Shown piece after piece: positions 25,146 to 32,897 of a DNA stretch of 64,000 nucleotides (its first letter is position 1; each line of letters begins with the position of its first letter). Source of the stretch: a virus; IMG/VR virus record IMGVR_UViG_3300008448_008004, positions 1 to 64,000 of that record. One strand, 5' to 3'. Under the pieces are notes generated by a model that saw nothing but the letters and a program-made list of their open reading frames with translations, had not been told where the DNA came from and ran no database searches. A program made the position numbers and the translations under genes.

Positions 25146-25152
25146 TATTTAT
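25146..25152 (+). promoter_or_regulatory. TATTTAT motif before the tail sheath gene
   Basis: TATTTAT on the plus strand, 33 bases before ATG 25186, leaving room for a normal short leader. Confidence 0.5.
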
Positions 25153-25185
25153 ATAGAAAAATAAATTCTAAACTATATTATTAAA

Positions 25186-28100
25186 ATGGCATCATCTAAT
25201 AAAGTTTTTGTTTCACCTGGAGTTTATACTTCAGAAAGAGACTTAACATTTGTTGCACAAAGTGTTGGTGTAACTACTTTAGGGGTTGTTGGTGAGACTT
25301 TACAAGGTCCAGCTTTCGAACCTATTTTTATTACAAACTTTGATGAATTTCAAACGTATTTTGGAGGAACGAATCCTGAAAAATTTGTTAATACACAAAT
25401 CCCAAAATATGAACTGTCTTACATTGCAAAATCTTATTTATCACAATCAAATCAATTATTTGTAACAAGAGTTCTTGGGCTTTCTGGTTATGACGCGGGA
25501 CCGTCTTGGTCAATTGTCACTATTGGAAATGTAAATCCTGCAACAATACAAGCAACAGGAACAACAGGTCCTGTAGCTGTTACGTTTACAGGAACTACAG
25601 GTGGGACAGTTACTTTGACATCAGTTCCATCATCTGTTAACGTTGGGGGTAATTTTTATAATCCTTATACTGAATTTAACGGTGGGACATCGTCTATATC
25701 TTCAGATTTACAAAGTTATATTTCAACACAAATTAATTTATTTGCAACATCTTCATCAGCGTCAGGGGCTACCGCAATTTTATGGGGAACTTCAAGCGCA
25801 TCTACATTAAACAGTGTTACGGGTGTAACTTCAGTAAATACAATTACAGGTTCAACAGAAATGTTTGGTGTAAATAATGTTAATTTAACTTACGCTAATT
25901 TATCTGCATCAACTAACGACGCTTGGTATTATGGGTTATTCAACTATTATCAAGGAGCTAATGATGTAAACACATACTTTGGCCAAAGTTTAGGCGGAGC
26001 ATTATCAGGTATTTCAACAACACCAACATCTGGAGTTTATTCAGGGACGGTTGCATTCTATACGACATCATATTCAGGAGCACCTTACTCAACATACGAT
26101 GATATGGTTGTTGCGACATTAAGGTCAAGAGGTATTTCAAACTATAACTCAACTCAATCAGGGCCTTTCTATGAAGTGTCCGGCACAACTGACGTTACGA
26201 TGGTTTGTACAGGTGGTTATTCAGCAGTAACTAAAAACCCTTACTCAACATTCCAAATATCAGGTGTAACATACGATGGAAATAACTTTACGTTTGAAAC
26301 ATCTATGTTGAACACACAAACAAATTATTTAAGAAATGTATTTGGGGCATCTAATTTTGGAAAAGATAGAACTGAAGTTCCTTTATTCGTAGAAGAAACT
26401 TATTCAGCATTATTACAAAATGGTTATAGAGCGGGACAAATTAGAGGTCTATATTGTGATTTAGTTTCTCTTGATAAAGCTCGTTCATTAGATACTGACA
26501 GTATTGGTTTTTACTTAGAACAATACCAAACACCTGAAACACCATTTGTGGTTTCTGAATTAAGAGGTAACAAAGTTTATAAGTTATTCAAGTTTGTTCT
26601 TATATCTGATGGAAATGCCGCTAACACATACGTTAAACTTTCAATAGGTAATATTTCATTTAACAATGGAACTTTTGACGTATTCGTTAGAGATTTCTTT
26701 GATAATGACCAAAACGTAAAAGTTTTAGAAAGTTTTACAAACTGTTCATTAGACCCAAATCAAAACAACTACATTGCAAATAAAATTGGAACATCTAACG
26801 GTGAATATCAAGTTAAATCTAAATTTGTCATGTTGGAGATGAGTGATGAGGCACCAATTGATGCGTTACCTTGTGGATTTGAGGGTTACATTATGAGAGA
26901 ATACGCAAATGCGACTCCTCCATTTGTTCCTTTCAAAACTAAATACTATAGTGCGGGTGAAACTATTTATAACCCACCTTTTGGCTCAACAAGCGGAGGA
27001 GACAATCCAGTTATATCAAGTGGCGAAAACCCAAGAAGAGCTTATTTAGGTATCTCAAATATTTCAGGATTTGACTACGACTTCTTCCAATATAAAGGAA
27101 AACAATTACCAACTAACTTGGCTACTGATACAACAGGACCATCTTGGGGTTATTTGACAAAAGGATTCCACATGGATAGCGGGGCAACAGTTGTAACAAT
27201 TACTAATGGATATTCAACATCAGGTCAATCGGCATTTGAAGTAGGGGTGGGTTCATTTAATTCTGAACCAACTGATTCAACTAATCCTTATTACAGATTA
27301 AATACACGTAAATTCACATTATTAGCCTATGGTGGATTTGATGGGTGGGATGTCTATAGAGAATATAGAACAAACAATGATTCTTACGCTTTAGGTCAAA
27401 CAGGATTCAAATACGGAGCAGCAAGCTCAGTAACCTACCCAACGGCAACAGGATGGGGAGCATTCAAAGCGATTTCAGGACCTAACCAAGAAAATTGGGC
27501 TAATACTGACTACTACGCTTACAAATGGGGTCAATCAACTTTTGCCAATCCAGAAGCAACAAATATTAATGTATTTGCAACCCCTGGTATTGATTATGTA
27601 AATAACTCAAACTTGGTTGAAGATGCTATTGATATGATTGAGACAGACAGAGCGGATTCAATCTACATTACAACAACACCTGATTTTAATATGTTCTTAC
27701 CTTCATACCAAGATATTAGTGAAGGTTTAATATATCCACAAGAGGCTGTTGATAATTTAGAAGGAACAGGAATTGACTCTAACTACACAGCAACTTACTA
27801 CCCTTGGATTTTAACAAGAGATACTGTTAACAATACACAAATCTATATTCCTGCAACATCTGAAGTTTGTAGAAACTTAGCGTTGACTGATAACATCGCA
27901 TTCCCTTGGTTTGCATCTGCGGGTTATACAAGAGGTCTTGTAAATGCAATTAGAGCAAGACGTAAGTTGACACAAGATGATAGAGATACTCTATACAAAG
28001 GTAGAGTTAACCCAATCGCTACCTTCTCTGATGTAGGAACAGTAATTTGGGGTAATAAAACTTTACAAATAAGAGAATCTGCACTTGACAGAATTAACGT

Positions 28101-28398
28101 AAGAAGATTGTTGTTACAGGCTCGTAAATTGATTTCAGCAGTAGCGGTGAGATTATTGTTTGAACAAAACGACAACAAAGTAAGACAAGACTTTTTGGAT
28201 TCAGTTAACCCAATCTTAGACCAAATCAGAAGAGACCGAGGTTTAATTGACTTTAGAGTTCAAGTTTCTAACACACCTGAAGATTTAGATTCAAACACAT
28301 TAACAGGTAAAATCTTCTTGAAACCAACAAGAGCGTTAGAATACATCGACATCGAGTTTGTTATAACACCAACAGGAGCATCATTTGATAATATCTAA
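25186..28398 (+). CDS. Tail sheath protein, gp18-like
   Basis: A 1070-residue protein. The N-terminus (KVFVSPGVYTSERDLTFVAQSVGVTTLGVVGETLQGPAF) is the classic opening of contractile-tail sheath proteins. The C-terminus has the conserved LIDFRVQVSNTPEDLDSNTLTGKIFLKPTRALEYIDIEFVIT block. TRGLVNAIRARRKLTQDDRDTLYKGRVNPIATF lies before it and is also sheath-specific. T4 gp18 has 659 residues; the extra length is a Ser/Thr/Gly-rich middle (residues about 100-400), probably surface-exposed domains. Many copies stack around the tail tube and contract to drive the tube into the host. A hairpin after the stop may end the transcript. Confidence 0.95.
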   Translation: MASSNKVFVSPGVYTSERDLTFVAQSVGVTTLGVVGETLQGPAFEPIFITNFDEFQTYFGGTNPEKFVNTQIPKYELSYIAKSYLSQSNQLFVTRVLGLSGYDAGPSWSIVTIGNVNPATIQATGTTGPVAVTFTGTTGGTVTLTSVPSSVNVGGNFYNPYTEFNGGTSSISSDLQSYISTQINLFATSSSASGATAILWGTSSASTLNSVTGVTSVNTITGSTEMFGVNNVNLTYANLSASTNDAWYYGLFNYYQGANDVNTYFGQSLGGALSGISTTPTSGVYSGTVAFYTTSYSGAPYSTYDDMVVATLRSRGISNYNSTQSGPFYEVSGTTDVTMVCTGGYSAVTKNPYSTFQISGVTYDGNNFTFETSMLNTQTNYLRNVFGASNFGKDRTEVPLFVEETYSALLQNGYRAGQIRGLYCDLVSLDKARSLDTDSIGFYLEQYQTPETPFVVSELRGNKVYKLFKFVLISDGNAANTYVKLSIGNISFNNGTFDVFVRDFFDNDQNVKVLESFTNCSLDPNQNNYIANKIGTSNGEYQVKSKFVMLEMSDEAPIDALPCGFEGYIMREYANATPPFVPFKTKYYSAGETIYNPPFGSTSGGDNPVISSGENPRRAYLGISNISGFDYDFFQYKGKQLPTNLATDTTGPSWGYLTKGFHMDSGATVVTITNGYSTSGQSAFEVGVGSFNSEPTDSTNPYYRLNTRKFTLLAYGGFDGWDVYREYRTNNDSYALGQTGFKYGAASSVTYPTATGWGAFKAISGPNQENWANTDYYAYKWGQSTFANPEATNINVFATPGIDYVNNSNLVEDAIDMIETDRADSIYITTTPDFNMFLPSYQDISEGLIYPQEAVDNLEGTGIDSNYTATYYPWILTRDTVNNTQIYIPATSEVCRNLALTDNIAFPWFASAGYTRGLVNAIRARRKLTQDDRDTLYKGRVNPIATFSDVGTVIWGNKTLQIRESALDRINVRRLLLQARKLISAVAVRLLFEQNDNKVRQDFLDSVNPILDQIRRDRGLIDFRVQVSNTPEDLDSNTLTGKIFLKPTRALEYIDIEFVITPTGASFDNI

Positions 28399-28410
28399 AA
28401 ATAAAATGAG

Positions 28411-28432
28411 TGGGGGGTAGTAATATCCCCCA
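28411..28432 (+). terminator. GC hairpin after the tail sheath gene
   Basis: TGGGGG (from 28411) and CCCCCA (28427-28432) can pair around a loop of about 10 bases. It lies 13 bases after the sheath stop. There is no clear T run after it, so it may be a weak terminator or an mRNA-stabilising hairpin. Confidence 0.4.
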
Positions 28433-28455
28433 TAAATTATTTAACACATAAAACT

Positions 28456-28593
28456 ATGAAAATAGAAAAAAAACTAATCAAAGAATCTTTAGGATACAAT
28501 ACTAAAGGAAAACAAACTTTTGCAGATAAAAAGCAAAATATTATTATTACAGAAGCTCAATTAGAAAAATTATTGGAAAAACTTAAAAAATAA
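28456..28593 (+). CDS. Small basic protein, 45 aa
   Basis: ATG 28456 to TAA 28593, 45 residues: MKIEKKLIKESLGYN..., then ITEAQLEKLLEKLKK. It is lysine-rich with a C-terminal helix. Its stop and the next gene's start share a base (TAATG), which suggests coupled translation. The leader (amphipathic, ending IKES) resembles other N-termini here. Function unknown. Confidence 0.55.
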   Translation: MKIEKKLIKESLGYNTKGKQTFADKKQNIIITEAQLEKLLEKLKK

Positions 28594-29465
28594 TGAATAT
28601 TAGAAAGCATATTAATCAATTTATTAAATCTCGTAGTTTGAATGAGGGGTTCACTGAAGAAGGAAATCCTGACACAAAATACTACGCGTTTGATTGGGAT
28701 GATAATATAATGTTTATGCCAACTTCAATCATGGTCCTTAGTGAAAACGACGAAGAAGTACCGATGTCTACAGAAGACTTTGCGGACCACAGACATCAAA
28801 TTGGTAAAGAACCGTTTTCTTATAAGGGAACTACTGTTGTTGATTTTGCACCAGACCCATTTAGAAACTTCGGGGTTAAAGGTGATAAGAGATTTGTATT
28901 AGACTCTATGATAGCGTCTGTTGGACCGTCTTGGAATGATTTTGTTGAATGTATAAACGGAGGTTCAATTTTCGCAATTATCACGGCAAGAGGTCACAAC
29001 CCAAAAACTTTAAAAGAAGGTGTGTATAATTTAATAATGTCTAATAAAAATGGTCTTAATAGTAGAACATTGGCTGAAAACCTTTATAAATACAGAAATA
29101 TAGGTAATGAAGTTACTGATAATAAAAAGACAAGGGCATTAACACCAAAAGAATTACGTGAGTATTTGGACCTTTGTAGATTTTATCCCGTGTCTTTTGG
29201 TGAGGGGTCGGCAACTAATCCTGAAGAAGGAAAAATCAAAGCTATGAGAGAATTTATTTCTTACTGTAAAGATATGGCAAAAGAAGTGGGTGAAAAAGCA
29301 TACTTCAAAAATGATGTGGAAAACAATGAAATACTTCCTATAATTGGTTTTTCTGATGATGACCCAAGAAATATCGAAAAGATGAAAGAATTTTTAGATG
29401 ATGAAGATAAAGAAAAACTAGTAAAAACTTATTTAACTAAAGGAGGTGAAAAGAAAGAATACTAG
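28593..29465 (+). CDS. HAD-superfamily hydrolase-like protein
   Basis: A 290-residue protein. Motif I is YYAFDWDDNIMFMPT (nucleophile Asp34 and general acid Asp36), motif II is FAIITARGHNP (Thr131) and motif IV is GFSDDDPRN near residue 252. The spacing and DxD fit haloacid-dehalogenase-type phosphatases. The substrate is unknown; candidates are a nucleotide, a DNA end or a phosphoprotein. It lies between the sheath and tube genes, where related phages also carry such enzymes. The first 18 residues form an amphipathic helix ending LNE, a possible capsid-targeting leader. Confidence 0.75.
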   Translation: MNIRKHINQFIKSRSLNEGFTEEGNPDTKYYAFDWDDNIMFMPTSIMVLSENDEEVPMSTEDFADHRHQIGKEPFSYKGTTVVDFAPDPFRNFGVKGDKRFVLDSMIASVGPSWNDFVECINGGSIFAIITARGHNPKTLKEGVYNLIMSNKNGLNSRTLAENLYKYRNIGNEVTDNKKTRALTPKELREYLDLCRFYPVSFGEGSATNPEEGKIKAMREFISYCKDMAKEVGEKAYFKNDVENNEILPIIGFSDDDPRNIEKMKEFLDDEDKEKLVKTYLTKGGEKKEY

Positions 29466-29534
29466 AATGTTATTTATAATGCAACAATAATTTTTAAAAA
29501 TAACAAAGTAAATAGAAAAAAATTTAGTTGAAGA

Positions 29535-29541
29535 TATTTAT
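29535..29541 (+). promoter_or_regulatory. TATTTAT motif before the tail tube gene
   Basis: TATTTAT 35 bases before ATG 29577. A second copy is at 29471-29477. The 111-base gap 29466-29576 holds no other feature that I can see. Confidence 0.45.
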
Positions 29542-29576
29542 AATAAAAATAAAAGAAACAAAAAAAATAGATAGAC

Positions 29577-30065
29577 ATGGCTGATTTATTAATGAAAATG
29601 CCCTTTCAATATGAACCTAAAAGAAAAAATAGGTTTATTATAACATTCCCATCTTCTTTGGGGATTAATTCTTGGTATGTTGAAAGTGCTTCAAGACCAA
29701 AAATTGAAATCAAGGAAACACCAATTCCATTCTTAAATACTGAAACTTATGTTGCAGGTCAGTTTAAGTGGGGAACAATTGATGTTACTTTCCGTGACCC
29801 AATTGGACCATCAGCGTCACAAGCATTAATGGAGTGGGTTCGTTTACACGCAGAATCAGTTACAGGACGTATGGGTTATGCTGCTGGTTACAAAAAAGAT
29901 ATTGACCTTGAAATGTTGGACCCAACAGGTGTGGCTGTCGAAAAATGGATTCTTCAAGGAACATTCTTAACAAGTGTTGATTTTGATTCATTAGGATATA
30001 GTGAAGATGGTTTAATAACTGTAAAGGCAACTCTTAGACCTGACAGATGTATATTAGTATACTAA
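29577..30065 (+). CDS. Tail tube protein, gp19-like
   Basis: A 162-residue protein, matching the T4 gp19 length of 163. It has the family pattern YEPKRKNRFIITFPSSLGINSWYVESASRPKI, FKWGTIDVTFRDPIGPSASQALMEWVRLHAES and an LIDVTATLRPD-like end (LITVKATLRPDRCILVY). Hexameric rings stack to form the inner tail tube through which DNA passes. It is followed by a strong terminator. Confidence 0.93.
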   Translation: MADLLMKMPFQYEPKRKNRFIITFPSSLGINSWYVESASRPKIEIKETPIPFLNTETYVAGQFKWGTIDVTFRDPIGPSASQALMEWVRLHAESVTGRMGYAAGYKKDIDLEMLDPTGVAVEKWILQGTFLTSVDFDSLGYSEDGLITVKATLRPDRCILVY

Positions 30066-30086
30066 AAACAAAATAAAATATTATTT

Positions 30087-30118
30087 AATCCCATCTATTT
30101 TAGGTGGGATTTTTTATT
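30087..30118 (+). terminator. Intrinsic terminator after the tail tube gene
   Basis: AATCCCATC (30087-30095) and GGTGGGATT (30103-30111) pair over nine bases with one G-U around a seven-base loop, followed by TTTTTTATTT. It lies 21 bases past the tube stop. Confidence 0.9.
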
Positions 30119-30158
30119 TACATAAACTAAAGTCAAGTTATTTTTAAAGAAAAAAATT

Positions 30159-30917
30159 ATGGATAAAAGTGCTCAATATGGTCAAATGGATTTTAATCTT
30201 CCACATGACGTTGTAAAATTACCATCCGGAGGGATGTTTTATAAACCAAAAAAAGAAAGTTTAAAAGTTGGTTATTTGACCGCATCTGATGAAAATTTAT
30301 TAATGTCCCCAAATACACCATCAGATGGTATAATAAATAATTTGTTGAGGACAAAAATTTATGAACCTGGTTTTGATGTTGGACAACTTTTAGACGTAGA
30401 CGTTCAAGCCATATTAATTTTTTTAAGGAACACTTCTTTTGGTAATGAATACGAATTTTCAATTAATGACCCCAAGACTAATAAAAGATTTGATGCTAAA
30501 ATCCTTTTGGATGAATTGAACTATATCCCCATGAGTAATAAACCGGACTCTGAAGGATTATTTGATTTTGTTTTACCAAAATCGAGGGCACAAGTAAAGT
30601 TGAAACTTTTAACATTATCTGAAACAAATGAGTTAGAAAAGTTACAGGAAAATTATCCGCCAAACATGGTTGCTCCGGTTATAACAAAAAGATTAGAAAA
30701 ACAAATTGTAGAATTAAACGGTGACAGAGATAAACTAAAAATTGTACAGTTCGTTACTCAAATGCCTATTATTGATTCTAAGGAGTTAAGAAAATTTATT
30801 AGAGATTGTGAGCCCAAAATAGACTTAAAAAGAACAATTACCGCCCCGTCCGGAGAAAGAGTCACAGTTAATGTGTCTTTTGGGGCGGAGTTTTTTCGTC
30901 CTTTCTTCTCAATTTAA
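30159..30917 (+). CDS. T4 baseplate/tail-assembly chaperone family (gp26-like)
   Basis: A 252-residue protein. It has VVKLPSGGMFY..., VGYLTASDENLLMSPNTPSDGIINNLLRTKI, LLDVDVQAILIFLRNTSFGNEYEF and an end VNVSFGAEFFRPFFSI. These are hallmarks of the T4_baseplate family (gp26/gp51), which sits just before the tape-measure gene. Its position between tail tube and tape measure is that of the lambda G/GT-type chaperone. An overlapping +1 frame that continues to 31041 looks like a frameshifted extension. Confidence 0.75.
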   Translation: MDKSAQYGQMDFNLPHDVVKLPSGGMFYKPKKESLKVGYLTASDENLLMSPNTPSDGIINNLLRTKIYEPGFDVGQLLDVDVQAILIFLRNTSFGNEYEFSINDPKTNKRFDAKILLDELNYIPMSNKPDSEGLFDFVLPKSRAQVKLKLLTLSETNELEKLQENYPPNMVAPVITKRLEKQIVELNGDRDKLKIVQFVTQMPIIDSKELRKFIRDCEPKIDLKRTITAPSGERVTVNVSFGAEFFRPFFSI

Positions 30918-31041
30918 ACAAATTTTATTAGATGAAATATTTTATTTAACAAAATATGCAAACTTTTCATATTCAGATATTATGAAAATGCCAACATATG
31001 AAAGGAAATATTTCATAAATAAACTTTTCGAAAAACAATAG
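30871..31041 (+). CDS. Probable frameshift-expressed extension of the tail-assembly chaperone
   Basis: A frame one base ahead of the chaperone gene is open from 30829 to TAG 31039-31041, overlapping the chaperone by about 89 bases. After the overlap it encodes ILLDEIFYLTKYANFSYSDI, then MPTYERKYFINKLFEKQ, a compact motif-rich tail with no good start of its own (the only upstream ATG, 30871, lies inside the chaperone gene). A long protein made by a +1 or -2 shift would match the G/GT system of other phages. Candidate slip sites are the T6 run at 30891-30896 or the TTC-TTC at 30903-30908. The start given here is the in-frame ATG. A separately translated small gene is the alternative. Confidence 0.55.
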   Translation: MCLLGRSFFVLSSQFKQILLDEIFYLTKYANFSYSDIMKMPTYERKYFINKLFEKQ

Positions 31042-31048
31042 AAAATAA

Positions 31049-31055
31049 TATTTAT
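31049..31055 (+). promoter_or_regulatory. TATTTAT motif before the tape-measure gene
   Basis: TATTTAT eight bases before ATG 31064, just after the chaperone extension stop. Confidence 0.4.
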
Positions 31056-31063
31056 AAAATAAA

Positions 31064-32860
31064 ATGATGTTTTTTGAGACAGAAGCAGGCGAATTAGGAA
31101 GTGCTGCTGGTAAAAATTTAAAGGAATTTGCAGATGCACTAAAAGGTGCATTAGAACAGTCTTTAAGTCCCGAAGGATTTGTCAAGGCCTTGACGGATGT
31201 TGAAAACCAATCAAACAAATTACAAAAAAGTATTGGGGGTGTTGTTATTGGTGCAGACCAATTTAGAGAAAAACTAATGGCCGCATACAAAAACACTCAA
31301 AACATGAATGCGACCTTTGCAGACACTGTAAATGCGGTTAAGGGTTTAGCTCAAGGTATGGGTAAATTTGTAAACCCATCACAAGAGGCATTAGAGGCGG
31401 TAGTTGGATTAGCCAAAGGTATTGGTGAAACACCTGAAAAGATTGGTGAAATGACTTCAAATCTAATGAGTTTTGGAGGAACCCAAGTAGAGGTTGTTGG
31501 TAAAATGAATGAAATTGCAAAAAGTGCAAGAAAAGCCGGACTTGATGCAAAAGGATTATTGGCGGACATAACAACTAACTTGAAAAAAGCATCAGGATTT
31601 GGTTTCTCAAACAGTGTGAAAGGACTCACCGAAATGGCAAAACAGGCAAAACTTTTACGTACAGATGTATCATCATTAGGTGCAATGAGTTTACAAGGAA
31701 GTATATTAGACCCAGAAGGAGCAATAGAAGCTGCTTCCAAATTTCAAATGTTAGGTGGGCAAGTTGGAAAACTTGGGGACCCCTTCCAACTATTATATAT
31801 GGCACAAAAAGATTTAGCCGGTCTACAAGATGAGTTAGTCAAATCTTCAAAAGCTGCATTTACGTTCAATAAAGAAACTGGAAACTTTGACATAGGAACT
31901 CAAGATTTATATAGATTAAGAGAACAAGCAAAAATAACAGGTCAAGATTTTGATGCCTTAGTTAATTCGGGTAAAGAAGCAGCAAAACTTGATTACCTTA
32001 CCGAAAAATTTAACTTAAAAGGATTAGATAAGGAAACTCAACAAATGGTTGCGGGGTTAGCTCAGATAGGTGAAGGAGGAAAAGTTGAAATAGATATACC
32101 TGGATATAAGAAAATTGAAGCAAACAGTGCGGAACAATTAAAGACGGCATTACAATCTGAGGATGTACAAAAAAAATTAAAAGAATATCAGGCTAAGGCC
32201 GACATGGACTCAAAAGACTTGGCTGTATCTCAATTATCTGTCACAGAAGAGTTATCTGCATCCGCAAGAACGATAAGAGATGCGGTTTTATTACAATCGG
32301 GAGCAGTCGCAGAAACGGACAGAAAGGCATTGTTAGATGGTTTAAGAACCGACGCTAAAGATGCTATTGACGCATATGGTAAAGTTGCAAAAGTTGCTCA
32401 AGACAAAACTTATGAGATTGCAAAAACAGGTGTTAGTGCTGTTGGTAAACAAATGGAAGATACTAAAGAAAGATATTCTAAAAACACAGAAAAAGAATTG
32501 TTAAAACAAAAAGTAGAGGGTAAGGAATATAAAGGTGAAGACACAGAAGTTACTGTAAAAGATGGATTATTTCCATCGGCAAATAGTGCCCCAACAATTT
32601 TAAGTAAAGGAGCAATTTATAAAGGTATTGTTGGGGATGATGTTGCTGTTGGAACAAATTTAGGGGAGGCACTTAACAAAGCTGGTTCCGGTAATATTGG
32701 AGGAGCTATTGATATTAATATTAATTTGACAGGGTCAATAGGTGGTGACCCAGGACAACTTACAAAAATGTTTAATTCACCACAAGTTCAAAAACAAATA
32801 ATGGATACGGTCTTATATAAGTTGAATGATTATAAAAAACAACAAGGGGTTCTTGCCTAA
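31064..32860 (+). CDS. Tape-measure / baseplate hub protein, gp29-like
   Basis: A 598-residue protein, close to T4 gp29 (590). It is rich in Ala, Lys, Gly and Leu, with long amphipathic helices and few aromatic residues. A typical tract is EALEAVVGLAKGIGETPEKIGEM...LMSFGG. The C-terminus (INLTGSIGGDPGQLTKMFNSPQVQKQIMDTVLYKLNDYKK) resembles the end of tape-measure proteins. It sits directly after the chaperone. In the assembled tail it would set tube length and lie inside the tube. Confidence 0.8.
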   Translation: MMFFETEAGELGSAAGKNLKEFADALKGALEQSLSPEGFVKALTDVENQSNKLQKSIGGVVIGADQFREKLMAAYKNTQNMNATFADTVNAVKGLAQGMGKFVNPSQEALEAVVGLAKGIGETPEKIGEMTSNLMSFGGTQVEVVGKMNEIAKSARKAGLDAKGLLADITTNLKKASGFGFSNSVKGLTEMAKQAKLLRTDVSSLGAMSLQGSILDPEGAIEAASKFQMLGGQVGKLGDPFQLLYMAQKDLAGLQDELVKSSKAAFTFNKETGNFDIGTQDLYRLREQAKITGQDFDALVNSGKEAAKLDYLTEKFNLKGLDKETQQMVAGLAQIGEGGKVEIDIPGYKKIEANSAEQLKTALQSEDVQKKLKEYQAKADMDSKDLAVSQLSVTEELSASARTIRDAVLLQSGAVAETDRKALLDGLRTDAKDAIDAYGKVAKVAQDKTYEIAKTGVSAVGKQMEDTKERYSKNTEKELLKQKVEGKEYKGEDTEVTVKDGLFPSANSAPTILSKGAIYKGIVGDDVAVGTNLGEALNKAGSGNIGGAIDININLTGSIGGDPGQLTKMFNSPQVQKQIMDTVLYKLNDYKKQQGVLA

Positions 32861-32876
32861 AAAATCTAAAACAATC

Positions 32877-32883
32877 TATTTAT
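32877..32883 (+). promoter_or_regulatory. TATTTAT motif before the 2039-residue baseplate gene
   Basis: TATTTAT 14 bases before ATG 32898. The following bases CATAAAAAGA match the stretch after the motif at 13756, so the conserved block is longer than seven bases. Confidence 0.5.
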
Positions 32884-32897
32884 CATAAAAAGACTAA

